From JAZDLR01 sp964540995 (GTDB taxonomy: Bacteria > Patescibacteriota > Patescibacteriia > UBA1558 > 2-01-FULL-52-15): a DNA stretch of 51,584 nucleotides. Positions 13,808 through 21,357 of the stretch are shown piece by piece (position 1 is the first letter of the stretch; the number at the start of each line of letters is the position of its first letter). A program made the translations under genes and the position numbers. The notes under the pieces were generated by a model. The model was not told where the DNA came from. It did not search any database and was given only the letters and a program-made list of their open reading frames with translations. The stretch spans positions 1 through 51,584 of the forward strand of contig CAZIOU010000009.1 in assembly GCA_964540995.1 (NCBI GenBank). Reading direction: 5' to 3'.

Positions 13808-16204
13808 ATGGCTCGCAAACACGCACCGTTCATTCTCTGGTTTAAGCAAACTTCGATCAAAGATATTCCTTTGGTCGGTGGTAAGAACGCCTCCTTAGGG
13901 GAGATGTATCGTTACCTGACACCCAAAGGGGTCAAAGTGCCTAATGGCTTCTCGATCACCGCGGCTGCTTATGAACATTTTCTCGACCAGACTGGCCTAC
14001 GCAAAACCATCAAGACTTTACTCAAAGGCTTGAATACCAGTGACATTGCCAACCTGCAGAAGCGAAGTAATGAGGTGCGTGCCGCCATTCTAAATGTTGA
14101 GTTACCAGAAGATTTGAAAGCCGAGATCCTGACCAATTATCATCGCCTATCCCAAGAGTTCCGCATTCCCAATACCGATGTAGCTGTCCGTTCTTCTGCT
14201 ACGGCCGAAGATCTACCTGATGCTTCCTTCGCTGGACAGCAAGAAACCTATTTGAATATTCGTGGCGAGAAGGACTTGTTAGAAGCGGTGAAGAAATGCA
14301 TGGCGTCGCTCTTCACTGCACGCGCTATATCCTATCGACAGGATAAACACTTTAGTCAATTCGCTATCTCACTGTCAGTCACCGTCCAGAAAATGGTCCG
14401 CTCGGACAAAGCCGCTAGCGGCGTCATGTTCTCGATTGACACTGAATCCGGTTTCCGAGATGCTGTTCTCATCAATGCTGTCTACGGTCTGGGAGAATAT
14501 ATCGTCCAAGGCTATGTGACGCCCGATGAATATTATGTCTACTCCAAGAAATTAGATGAAGGCTATGAGCCGATCGTTGGTAAGACGCGCGGTAGCAAAG
14601 AGCGTAAATTAGTTTATGGCAAAGACGGTCGTGATACCGTCGGTGTCGCAGTATCCGAAGCTGATCGTTTGAAATTTGTCTTAACTGATAAAGAAGTTTT
14701 GCAATTAGCTCGCTGGGCCATGATCGTCGAGCGACATTACAAGAAGCCGATGGATATGGAATGGGCCAAAGATGGTCTGACTGGCCAACTATTCATCGTT
14801 CAAGCTCGACCGGAAACAGTCAAATCTCGTATGGACCTGACCAGCTTGTCGACCTATTCGTTACAACAGAAAGGTAAATTAATTCTCCAAGGAGCTTCAG
14901 TGGGAGAGCGTATCGGTAGTGGCAAGGTCAGTCTGATCAAAGACGTGAAGCAAATCAACAAATTTAAAGATGGCGATGTCTTGGTAACTAAGATGACTGA
15001 TCCTGATTGGGAGCCGATCATGAAGAAAGCTTCAGCTATCGTCACTGACTCCGGTGGACGCACCTGTCATGCAGCTATTGTCTCTCGTGAGATGGGTATC
15101 CCGTGTATCGTCGGTACCAAGATTTCCACTGCCAAATTGAAACAAGGTCAGAAAGTCACCGTTTCCTGTGCTGAAGGCGAACGCGGCAATGTCTATAGCG
15201 GCATTCTCAAATATGAAATCAAGACGGTGAACCTCAAACGATTCAAGTTGCCGACCAAGACCAAGATTATGATGAATATCGGCGATCCTGATCAGGCCTT
15301 TGTCCAGAGTTTCATCCCTAATGCTGGCGTCGGCTTGGCTCGGGAAGAACTTATTATCAATAACTTTATCAAGATACATCCTTTGGCCTTGATTCACTTT
15401 AACCGTTTGAAGGATGAGAAGGCCAAAGCCGAGATCGAGAAATTAACTTCTGGCTACAGCTCCAAAACTAATTATTATATCGAACGCTTAGCCCAAGGTA
15501 TTGGTCGTATCGCGGCCGCCTTCTATCCCAAAGATGTCATTATCCGTTTGGCCGATTTCCGCAGTAATGAATATTCCGAGTTAATCGGTGGCCGAGAGTT
15601 TGAGCCAGAGGAGCGCAACCCGATGATTGGCTGGCGCGGTGCTTCCCGTTACTATACTCCTGCTTATATCCCAGCTTTCAGATTGGAACTCAAAGCCCTA
15701 CGTCGTGTACGCGATGTCATGGGTTTGAAAAATTTGAAGATCATGGTGCCGTTCTGCCGTACCATTGAAGAAGGCAAGAAAGTTCAAGCTTTGATGAAAG
15801 AAGAGGGTTTGGTACGTGGTAAGGACGGTCTGGAAATCTATGTCATGGTGGAGATTCCTTCCAATGTTATCCTGGCCAAAGAATTTGCCAAGATTTTCGA
15901 CGGCTTCTCGATCGGTTCCAATGACCTGACCCAACTCACACTAGGCGTCGATCGTGATTCTGAATTGGTGGCTTCGGTCTATGATGAGAATAACGAAGCG
16001 GTGAAGACATTGATTAGAAATGTTATCCGTTCCGCCAAAGAAACCAAGACCAAGATCGGTATCTGTGGACAGGCACCATCAGACTTCCCTGAGTTTGCCA
16101 AGTTCCTGATGCACGAACGGATCGATAGTATCTCGCTTAATCCTGATACGGTGATCAAGACCTCTATTGCGCTGAACGCCATGCGGTCTAAGAAGCGTAG
16201 ATAA
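13808..16204 (+). CDS. ppsA: Phosphoenolpyruvate synthase (pyruvate, water dikinase), 798 aa
   Basis: Converts pyruvate + ATP + water to PEP + AMP + phosphate. The N-terminal ATP-grasp part has the family start VGGKNASLGEMYRYL and VRSSATAEDLPDASFAGQQ. The swivelling domain carries the phospho-His in GGRTCHAAIVSREMG. The C-terminal PEP barrel has SIGSNDLTQLTLGVDRDS and GICGQAPSD. ATG 13808 fits the family start better than an upstream TTG. Length is normal. In a fermentative small genome it may run in either direction between pyruvate and PEP. Confidence 0.97.
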   Translation: MARKHAPFILWFKQTSIKDIPLVGGKNASLGEMYRYLTPKGVKVPNGFSITAAAYEHFLDQTGLRKTIKTLLKGLNTSDIANLQKRSNEVRAAILNVELPEDLKAEILTNYHRLSQEFRIPNTDVAVRSSATAEDLPDASFAGQQETYLNIRGEKDLLEAVKKCMASLFTARAISYRQDKHFSQFAISLSVTVQKMVRSDKAASGVMFSIDTESGFRDAVLINAVYGLGEYIVQGYVTPDEYYVYSKKLDEGYEPIVGKTRGSKERKLVYGKDGRDTVGVAVSEADRLKFVLTDKEVLQLARWAMIVERHYKKPMDMEWAKDGLTGQLFIVQARPETVKSRMDLTSLSTYSLQQKGKLILQGASVGERIGSGKVSLIKDVKQINKFKDGDVLVTKMTDPDWEPIMKKASAIVTDSGGRTCHAAIVSREMGIPCIVGTKISTAKLKQGQKVTVSCAEGERGNVYSGILKYEIKTVNLKRFKLPTKTKIMMNIGDPDQAFVQSFIPNAGVGLAREELIINNFIKIHPLALIHFNRLKDEKAKAEIEKLTSGYSSKTNYYIERLAQGIGRIAAAFYPKDVIIRLADFRSNEYSELIGGREFEPEERNPMIGWRGASRYYTPAYIPAFRLELKALRRVRDVMGLKNLKIMVPFCRTIEEGKKVQALMKEEGLVRGKDGLEIYVMVEIPSNVILAKEFAKIFDGFSIGSNDLTQLTLGVDRDSELVASVYDENNEAVKTLIRNVIRSAKETKTKIGICGQAPSDFPEFAKFLMHERIDSISLNPDTVIKTSIALNAMRSKKRR

Positions 16205-16774
16205 ATGACTATGAATGAATATCCAGTAATTAACCAAGTACCGCAACCCAAATCAACTAAGGTTGACTGGCCAGCGTTTTGGTTGAGCGTGGGCTTTAGT
16301 GCTGTAGCTAGTATGGTTTGGTGGCAAATGTTGTTGGGTTATGGTCCGGCTTTACAAGGACCAAAGGCCACAGGAGTAATGTTGTATACAATTTTCATCG
16401 CCTTCATGGCTGTCGTTGTGACTAGTCCGCTGGCCTACATTTATGCTAAGTCGAGTATGGGTGGTAACGTACTTAAATCATTGTGGAAATTTATTATTAA
16501 ATTTCTACTTGTTCTCGTCGTTCTTGGCGTGGTTGCCTTTTTCTTATTGCTGAGAGCCGGAGCCGGAGGTGCTGGAGGCTATGGTTTACTGATAGTAGCT
16601 GTATTGGCCGGGGCGATTCTGTTTATTTTCTTCATCAAAGCAATTTTATTGAGTATACTCCTAGCTATACCAAAGATTTATAGAAAGAGAGTACAATACA
16701 TTTTACTGATTGTCATCGCCTTGATTTATGCAGCACAAGTATTTGGTTATGGACGATTTGGATTAATAGAGTGA
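16205..16774 (+). CDS. Polytopic membrane protein, 189 aa, unknown
   Basis: Begins directly after the ppsA stop (TAAATGACTATG) and is probably co-transcribed. Four to five hydrophobic segments, including a Gly-rich one (LLRAGAGGAGGYGLLIVAVL). A second ATG at 16211 is possible. No family recognised. It converges with the receiver-domain gene across a shared terminator. Confidence 0.75.
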   Translation: MTMNEYPVINQVPQPKSTKVDWPAFWLSVGFSAVASMVWWQMLLGYGPALQGPKATGVMLYTIFIAFMAVVVTSPLAYIYAKSSMGGNVLKSLWKFIIKFLLVLVVLGVVAFFLLLRAGAGGAGGYGLLIVAVLAGAILFIFFIKAILLSILLAIPKIYRKRVQYILLIVIALIYAAQVFGYGRFGLIE

Positions 16775-16830
16775 TGTCTTGATGTAAGTACAAGTTCAAA
16801 GTAAAAAGTCATTCATCTAGGTGAAAATAA

Positions 16831-16861
16831 AAACCCCATCGAGCTTAGCTCGATGGGGTTT
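16831..16861. terminator. Bidirectional terminator containing a stop codon
   Basis: AAACCCCATCGAGCT-T-AGCTCGATGGGGTTT, a perfect 15-bp stem. The stop codon (TAA) of the minus-strand gene at 16845 lies at its centre. Confidence 0.9.
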
Positions 16862-17240
16862 CGCTTAGGAGTTGACGGATGATATCCGTTACAACTTCTT
16901 TGGCGTAGCTGTCGTTGCAGCCGGCGGTCAGCTGTTGCTGACGTACTTCGCTGTCATTGGAGATGGCGATGAGTGGGCCTGTGTATCCTTGAGCTCGGAT
17001 ATGCTGGATCAATCCTAGAGTATCCGGTGGGTCACAGGAACAGACTTCGAGTCGTCCATCGACGAAGATGGCTACGAATTCATCAAGGTAGCTATCAATC
17101 TGACGCCGAGCTTCGCCTAGTGTGGTAACGATCGTGAGACGAGTTCCCTCTGCGTCCATCAGCCAGACCTTGGCTAGGGATTTGTTATCCTCAACTATCA
17201 GGACTCGGGGACCAGTGCCGCCTTCGATGATTTCCATCAT
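16845..17240 (-). CDS. Stand-alone response-regulator receiver protein, 131 aa
   Basis: CheY-like receiver domain: VLIVEDNKS (acidic pair Glu17/Asp18), phosphoacceptor Asp61 in AIFVDGRL, switch Ser in AISNDS and Lys in DSYAKEVV. There is no output domain, so it would act by protein contact. AGGAGG (17245-17250) precedes two adjacent ATGs (17240 and 17237) and either may be used. The last codons and stop are in the terminator palindrome. No histidine kinase is nearby. Confidence 0.85.
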   Translation of the reverse strand: MMEIIEGGTGPRVLIVEDNKSLAKVWLMDAEGTRLTIVTTLGEARRQIDSYLDEFVAIFVDGRLEVCSCDPPDTLGLIQHIRAQGYTGPLIAISNDSEVRQQQLTAGCNDSYAKEVVTDIIRQLLSETPSS

Positions 17241-17281
17241 ACCGCCTCCTGTGAAAGAACGTAGTAAGCAGTGATGGCCCA

Positions 17282-17309
17282 AGTATACTGATTATTCTCT
17301 ATATGTCAA
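17282..17309 (-). promoter_or_regulatory. Promoter of the receiver gene
   Basis: Minus strand TTGACA (17304-17309), 16-bp spacer, TATACT (17282-17287). Confidence 0.8.
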
Positions 17310-17328
17310 GGTAGGGTGGAAAACCATA

Positions 17329-17357
17329 TTGACATATTTTAGACCGAGGAGTAGTAT
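17329..17357 (+). promoter_or_regulatory. Promoter of the candidate ncRNA
   Basis: TTGACA (17329-17334), 17-bp spacer, TAGTAT (17352-17357), diverging from the receiver-gene promoter. Confidence 0.65.
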
Positions 17358-17363
17358 TATTTT

Positions 17364-17656
17364 TACGTTCCTCAGTCGGAGGGACGTTCACACAGGCTTT
17401 GGAGGTTACACTCCATGCTCTCGGCGCCCCCACCCTGGGACCACCCAGACTAGGTACGACCGACCTGCTGTGCAAGTTCCATATCCGACATTTTCGGAAA
17501 ATGGGATCGTACGATCCCTGACTGCTGCTTCCGAACAGCGCTAATCATGCCCCCCAAGGCACAGCGCTGAACACAGCAACAGTCAACCCTCGCCGGGTCT
17601 CCCTTATGGATTCCAGCTCCAAGCTGGCCATTTCGGGAGCCCGGCTCTTTTTTTAC
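17364..17656 (+). ncRNA. Candidate structured non-coding RNA, about 290 nt
   Basis: No long ORF, but dense pairing between a good promoter and a T-tract. Hairpins: GGAG/CTCC (17401-17414), CTGGG-ACCA-CCCAG (17434-17449), CATTTT-CGG-AAAATG, the perfect palindrome GGGATCGTACGATCCC, and a long stem GACTGCTGCT/AGCAACAGTC enclosing CAGCGCT ... AGCGCTG with a C-rich loop. It ends in CCGGG/CCCGG with CTCTTTTTTT. Loops carry CCCCC/CCCCCC runs. It lacks the tmRNA T-arm, the RNase P GAGGAAAGTC core and an SRP motif. The gene downstream is on the opposite strand, so it is not a leader. A 12-aa ORF (17415-17453) with an SD lies inside. Confidence 0.6.
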
Positions 17657-17686
17657 CCCTTTAGATACGAAGTTATCTAAAGGGGT
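17655..17686. repeat. ACCCC-TTAGA inverted repeat
   Basis: ACCCCTTTAGATA ... TATCTAAAGGGGT, 13-bp arms, next to the ncRNA T-tract. Same family as 3563-3592 and 32424-32463. It could help terminate the ncRNA. Confidence 0.7.
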
Positions 17687-17730
17687 AAATCAAAACAAGG
17701 CCGAGGCCTTGTTTTTTAAAAGGTTGGTGG

Positions 17731-18270
17731 CTAGTGATTAAATGAAATATCTTTAAACATCTCGTAAGGCCCATCGAGTAACGACTGTCGGTAAATTCGT
17801 AAAAAAGTTACTTCGAACGGCGGCACATTGGCTAGCTCTGTTTTAGCCATATTTTTGAGGTTTGATAGTTCTTCGGCTTGTAACCCCCAACCTTTTCCAC
17901 CCAAACTTAAATGAGGATTGTAACGATCAAGCTCGAAATAATTTTTCAGTTCTTCTGCATCAGGATTAATAGCTTCGACTAATTTTCTGTGGAGATCAAT
18001 TAATTGTTGAGAAATCACCGGTTTCAAAAAAACAACCGTGTCATCGAAAGTTCCGATTCCATCAAAGGAAATAGAAAACCTACTGCATGTTTTAGCGACA
18101 GATTCAACTTTGCCTATCCAAGCCGTATCTTCTGTCAATCCGGCCTGCGCCTTGACCGTAATGTGTGGCTCAATTTTATCAGGCAGCAGATTATTAAGAA
18201 AACTGCGTTGGAAGGCAATAATTTGGTCCCTAGTTTCCTGTGGAGGTGTAATGCCGATAAAAAATTTCAT
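17731..18270 (-). CDS. thpR: RNA 2',3'-cyclic phosphodiesterase (2H family), 179 aa
   Basis: 2H-phosphoesterase formerly called 2'-5' RNA ligase. Both catalytic HxTx-type motifs are present: PHITVKAQAG (about residues 36-45) and NPHLSLGGKG (about 122-131). The N-terminal FIGITPP matches the FxAxxxP start of the family. It opens cyclic phosphates on RNA ends, and similar enzymes act on tRNA halves. Probably co-transcribed with or just downstream of the mscL-like gene on the same strand. Confidence 0.9.
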   Translation of the reverse strand: MKFFIGITPPQETRDQIIAFQRSFLNNLLPDKIEPHITVKAQAGLTEDTAWIGKVESVAKTCSRFSISFDGIGTFDDTVVFLKPVISQQLIDLHRKLVEAINPDAEELKNYFELDRYNPHLSLGGKGWGLQAEELSNLKNMAKTELANVPPFEVTFLRIYRQSLLDGPYEMFKDISFNH

Positions 18271-18317
18271 TTTCAGTTTATGTGCATTGGTTCAAATTGA
18301 AGAGAATTCAGAATGAA

Positions 18318-18617
18318 CTAATCTTTCTTATCCAATTGCTCTATTCGTATCAGCTTAAATCCAAAGTAGACAACTGATGCTACGATAATGAAGTCGATCA
18401 ACACACTGACGAAGTCGCCCCATTTGACTACTGCTGACCCAATGGTGAAGCTGGCTTCGGCTAGGCCTTTGGTCGAGCCGAGGATCAGGCCGATGAGAGG
18501 ATTGATAATGTCAGTGACTAGAGCTGTCACTACTTTACTAACTGCTCCGCCGAGGATGAAGCCGACTGCTAAGCCGACGACACCTTGCTTGCGGATGAAA
18601 TCGATGAAACCGATCAT
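18318..18617 (-). CDS. mscL: Large-conductance mechanosensitive channel MscL, 99 aa
   Basis: Two membrane helices with the MscL core: FIRKQGVVGLAVGFILGGAV (pore helix TM1 with its Gly/Ala packing), VTDIINPLIGLIL, then FVSVLIDFIIVASVVYFGFK (TM2). It opens under membrane tension to release solutes on osmotic downshock. At 99 aa it is short against about 130 in most bacteria, with a reduced periplasmic loop and C-terminal bundle. Confidence 0.92.
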   Translation of the reverse strand: MIGFIDFIRKQGVVGLAVGFILGGAVSKVVTALVTDIINPLIGLILGSTKGLAEASFTIGSAVVKWGDFVSVLIDFIIVASVVYFGFKLIRIEQLDKKD

Positions 18618-18672
18618 ATGATTAGTATAATGTATTAGGTAGTAAGTATAAAGGTTTTGGGCTTTTTTTCAA

Positions 18673-18701
18673 TTGACAAGCGGCCAATCTATCATTATAC
18701 T
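18673..18701 (+). promoter_or_regulatory. tRNA-Ser(GGA) promoter
   Basis: TTGACA (18673-18678), 17-bp spacer, TATACT (18696-18701). Confidence 0.85.
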
Positions 18702-18718
18702 AGCCAGTGTTTACAAGG

Positions 18719-18760
18719 GGAGAGGTCGTCCCTCCCTTCGGTAAACTCAGGGTAAACTAG
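18719..18760 (+). repeat. Copy of the tRNA-Ser 5' end plus palindrome
   Basis: GGAGAGGTCG (18719-18728) repeats the first ten bases of the tRNA at 18795. It is followed by a palindromic piece (CCCTTCGGTAAACTCAGGG). The unit lies between the promoter and the intact tRNA. Confidence 0.65.
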
Positions 18761-18794
18761 GGGGATGACGTATATTAAAAATTCAATCATTCAC

Positions 18795-18884
18795 GGAGAG
18801 GTCGCATAGTGGTCTAGTGCGCTTGCTTGGAAAGCAAGTATACTTTAATCGGTATCGGGGGTTCGAATCCCCCCCTCTCCGCCA
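18795..18884 (+). tRNA. tRNA-Ser (anticodon GGA)
   Basis: Acceptor GGAGAGG/CCTCTCC, discriminator G, encoded CCA, long variable arm, anticodon loop TTGGAAA, T-arm GGGGGTTCGAATCCCCC. Its final A is the A of the next gene's ATG. Confidence 0.97.
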
Positions 18885-19403
18885 TGAATATGTCAGATAC
18901 AATTTTTACAGTTGAGTTGCCCGTTGTTGAGTCTAATAGCGAGTTAAGTAAAGTTCGGGAAGTGTATTCGAAATACGATCCATATTTTATTGCGAGCGGC
19001 TGCTTCGCTGAGAGACGCGAAATGTTTGATAAATTGTGGAAGAACTACAAGCCTTACGCCGACAGACATTTTTTGAACGAACTTAGAACCAATTTTCATC
19101 AAAGATCATGGGAAATGTATGTTGGTAATGTTCTCTTAGAAAAGAAATTGCCCTTAGATTCAAAGAATCAAGGACCAGATTTTGTGATTCGTGACGTTGC
19201 CTATGTTGAGTGTGTGGCACCGACAAAAGGCGACCCGACTAAACTTGATTCAGTTCCTAAAATGCTAGTTGCTGAATCAATAGAAGATATTAGTGTACAG
19301 GATGTACCAGATGATAAAATGATCATGCGCATCACGCAAGTTATCAAAGATAAAGCTCTAAATCAATTTGAGAATTGGAAAAATAAAAAATGGTTTGACC
19401 CAA
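18884..19403 (+). CDS. PD-(D/E)XK nuclease-like protein, N-terminal part before gap
   Basis: The ATG overlaps the last base of tRNA-Ser; ATG 18890 is the alternative. AT-rich codon use unlike flanking genes. A motif like the restriction-endonuclease core is visible: GPDFVIRDVAYVECVAPTKG (about residues 101-120), with PDF...VEC as the expected D...ExK-like acids. No signal peptide. The reading frame runs into a 10-base N gap, and the 3' part resumes at 19414 in a different nominal frame because the gap length is arbitrary. Family not certain. Its position beside a tRNA suggests acquisition. Confidence 0.6.
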
Positions 19404-19413
19404 NNNNNNNNNN
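19404..19413. other. Assembly gap (10 N)
   Basis: Run of ten N inside the nuclease-like gene; the true length is unknown. Confidence 0.99.
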
Positions 19414-19806
19414 ATGCCCTTTGTAATTGCCGTTAATACGGGAGATCTAGACCATGTCGAGGAGTCGAGTATGCCTAATGTTCTGAAGGCGTTATTTGGC
19501 TTTGATAAGTTACAGGTTAATTTAAGAAACCATAAGGCTAATTATTCTACTCGAGATTCTGTTATTAAACAAAATGGTGAATCTATACCAGTAAACTACT
19601 TTATTCGAGAAGATTTTGGTTTTATAAGTGGTGTAATATTTTCATCAAAGTCAGTTTTAAATCATTCTGAAAATATTGGGGACGATTGTTTTTTTGTTAA
19701 TAATCCATATGCCAGAAATAAACTCGAAGAATCATTTGTTAATCTTTTCAAAAACTGGATTGCAAATAAAGAAGATGACAAAATAAGTTTGAAGCGGAAT
19801 TATTAA
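19414..19806 (+). CDS. Nuclease-like protein, C-terminal part after gap
   Basis: Continuation, in all likelihood, of the gene starting at 18884 (130 residues visible). The first residues PFVIAVNTGDLDH look like an internal core strand rather than an N-terminus. Asn, Lys and Ile are frequent, as in the first part. The stop touches the radA start (TAAATG), so the two are adjacent on one transcript. Confidence 0.6.
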   Translation: MPFVIAVNTGDLDHVEESSMPNVLKALFGFDKLQVNLRNHKANYSTRDSVIKQNGESIPVNYFIREDFGFISGVIFSSKSVLNHSENIGDDCFFVNNPYARNKLEESFVNLFKNWIANKEDDKISLKRNY

Positions 19807-21180
19807 ATGCCCTCCGATAAACTCATCTACGTCTGCTCCAAATGTGACGCACAGTCGCCGAAATGGTCTGGGCGTTGTTTCGAATGTGGCAGTTGGGGTA
19901 CGCTGCAAGCTTCATCGTCGAGCGTCGTAGATAAAGCAAGAGCAGCCGCAGGCCACACGAAGCTCGGTTCTGCCGAGCGAAGTGTGGGGGAAGTTATGAC
20001 GTTCGATGATTTGTCATCCAGTGATTTACCACGGATACTAGCCACGACAGAATTAGGCAAGACACTTTATCCGCAAGGAATCCCTCAAGGCAGTTTAACT
20101 TTATTGGCTGGAGAACCTGGCGCCGGTAAATCAACCTTGGCTTTGCAATTGGCTTTGGATTTCTCGGTCAATGGTAAAGTACTTTATTTCTCGGCAGAAG
20201 AATCTGGTGCGCAGGTGAAAGAAAAAATTTCTCGTCTAGGAAGCCCGACGGCTAATTTCCTTTTTTCAGCCGAACGTCAATTAGAAACCATCGCCGCTAC
20301 GGTTGGTCATCATCAGGTGGGAGTGGTGGTCGTGGACTCGATCCAGACGGTGCATTCCCAAGAAGCCGATACTGAACCGGGTAGCATGCAGCAACTGAAA
20401 ATCTGTACCGTGAAATTAATGGAAATTGCCAAAGAGCATAATGTCGCCATTATTATCATTGGGCATGTGACCAAAGAAGGTGTGGCTGCCGGACCCAAGA
20501 CACTGGAGCATCTGGTGGATATCGTGGTCTACGTCGAAGGAGATCCAGACAGCCGCTTCCGTATGCTACGCAGCTCCAAGAACCGCTACGGAGCCTCTGG
20601 TAAGGTTTCGGTCTTACAGATGACCAACAAGGGCTTGGGCGTGGTCAAACAAGCGGCTACGGCCTTTGTAGCTAATTTCCAGCCTAAGGTGGGATCGGTT
20701 CTGACAGCTATTGTCGATAGCGGGCAGGTGTTTTTCCTGGAGGTGCAGTCTCTGGTGACGAGCTCCAACTTTGGCTATGCCAAAAGAACAACTTCAGGCT
20801 TCCCGGTGAAGCGCTTGGAAGTGCTATTGGCGGTTATGAAGAAGCGATTGGATCTTGACTTTGATCGTTATGATGTTTATGTCAATTTGGTCGGAGGATT
20901 TAAGGTTAATGATCCAGCCATGGATCTGGCCGTTTGCTTGAGTCTGATATCCAGCGCTAAAAATAAAATACTATCGGGTTCAACGATAGCGTTCGGAGAA
21001 ATTGGTTTGGCTGGGGAGCTGCGAGCAGTCAAAGAAAGTACCCATCGTATCGAAGCAGCGGCCAAACATCAATTCAAACAAATTTTGTTACCCCCACTCA
21101 AGGCTACCAACGACACGATCAAACTGCAACCGTGTGAAAGTTTGGGTAAGGTGATGGAGATACTGGGGTGGGCGGAGTAA
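19807..21180 (+). CDS. radA: DNA repair protein RadA (Sms), 457 aa
   Basis: Hexameric ATPase/helicase that promotes branch migration in recombination. N-terminal zinc finger CSKCDAQSPKWSGRCFECG, Walker A GEPGAGKST, the RadA-specific KNRYG motif and a Lon-protease-like C-terminal domain. In the linker after the zinc finger (about residues 49-61) the coding DNA is a palindromic repeat (19953-19987) also found beside tRNA-fMet, so a repeat seems to have inserted in frame. Starts one base after the previous stop and has no SD. Confidence 0.97.
   Translation: MPSDKLIYVCSKCDAQSPKWSGRCFECGSWGTLQASSSSVVDKARAAAGHTKLGSAERSVGEVMTFDDLSSSDLPRILATTELGKTLYPQGIPQGSLTLLAGEPGAGKSTLALQLALDFSVNGKVLYFSAEESGAQVKEKISRLGSPTANFLFSAERQLETIAATVGHHQVGVVVVDSIQTVHSQEADTEPGSMQQLKICTVKLMEIAKEHNVAIIIIGHVTKEGVAAGPKTLEHLVDIVVYVEGDPDSRFRMLRSSKNRYGASGKVSVLQMTNKGLGVVKQAATAFVANFQPKVGSVLTAIVDSGQVFFLEVQSLVTSSNFGYAKRTTSGFPVKRLEVLLAVMKKRLDLDFDRYDVYVNLVGGFKVNDPAMDLAVCLSLISSAKNKILSGSTIAFGEIGLAGELRAVKESTHRIEAAAKHQFKQILLPPLKATNDTIKLQPCESLGKVMEILGWAE
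19953..19987. repeat. Palindromic repeat inside radA
   Basis: CCACACGAAGCTCGG-(5)-CCGAGCGAAGTGTGG. The same family occurs at 32266-32298 beside tRNA-fMet. It preserves the radA frame. Confidence 0.7.
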
Positions 21181-21199
21181 GCGCGCCTTTCTTTCTTCT

Positions 21200-21337
21200 C
21201 TGTCTTTGCGAGCCCCGTTGCGGGGCGCGGCAATCCCATGGTAAGTGCCACTGAATTGGGATTGCTTCTCGCCCATGGTTTCCCTCGGCAAGCTCGGGAT
21301 AAACTAGCTCACCATGACAATTCGCTCGCAATGACAG
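21200..21337. repeat. Palindromic MITE/REP-like repeat, copy 2
   Basis: Longer relative of 1084-1181: begins CTGTCTTTGCGAG, contains GCAATCCCATGG and GGGATTGCTTCTCGCCCATG, and ends CGCTCGCAATGACAG. Lies between radA and recG. Confidence 0.7.
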
Positions 21338-21357
21338 GCAGAGGAGAGGGCGCGCTG

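Noticed and set aside
17364..17656. Assignment of the structured RNA to tmRNA, RNase P RNA, SRP RNA or 6S RNA
   Set aside because: No T-arm/CCA or tag ORF for tmRNA, no GAGGAAAGTC core for RNase P, no SRP tetraloop context on either strand, and a multi-hairpin layout unlike the single open stem of 6S RNA.
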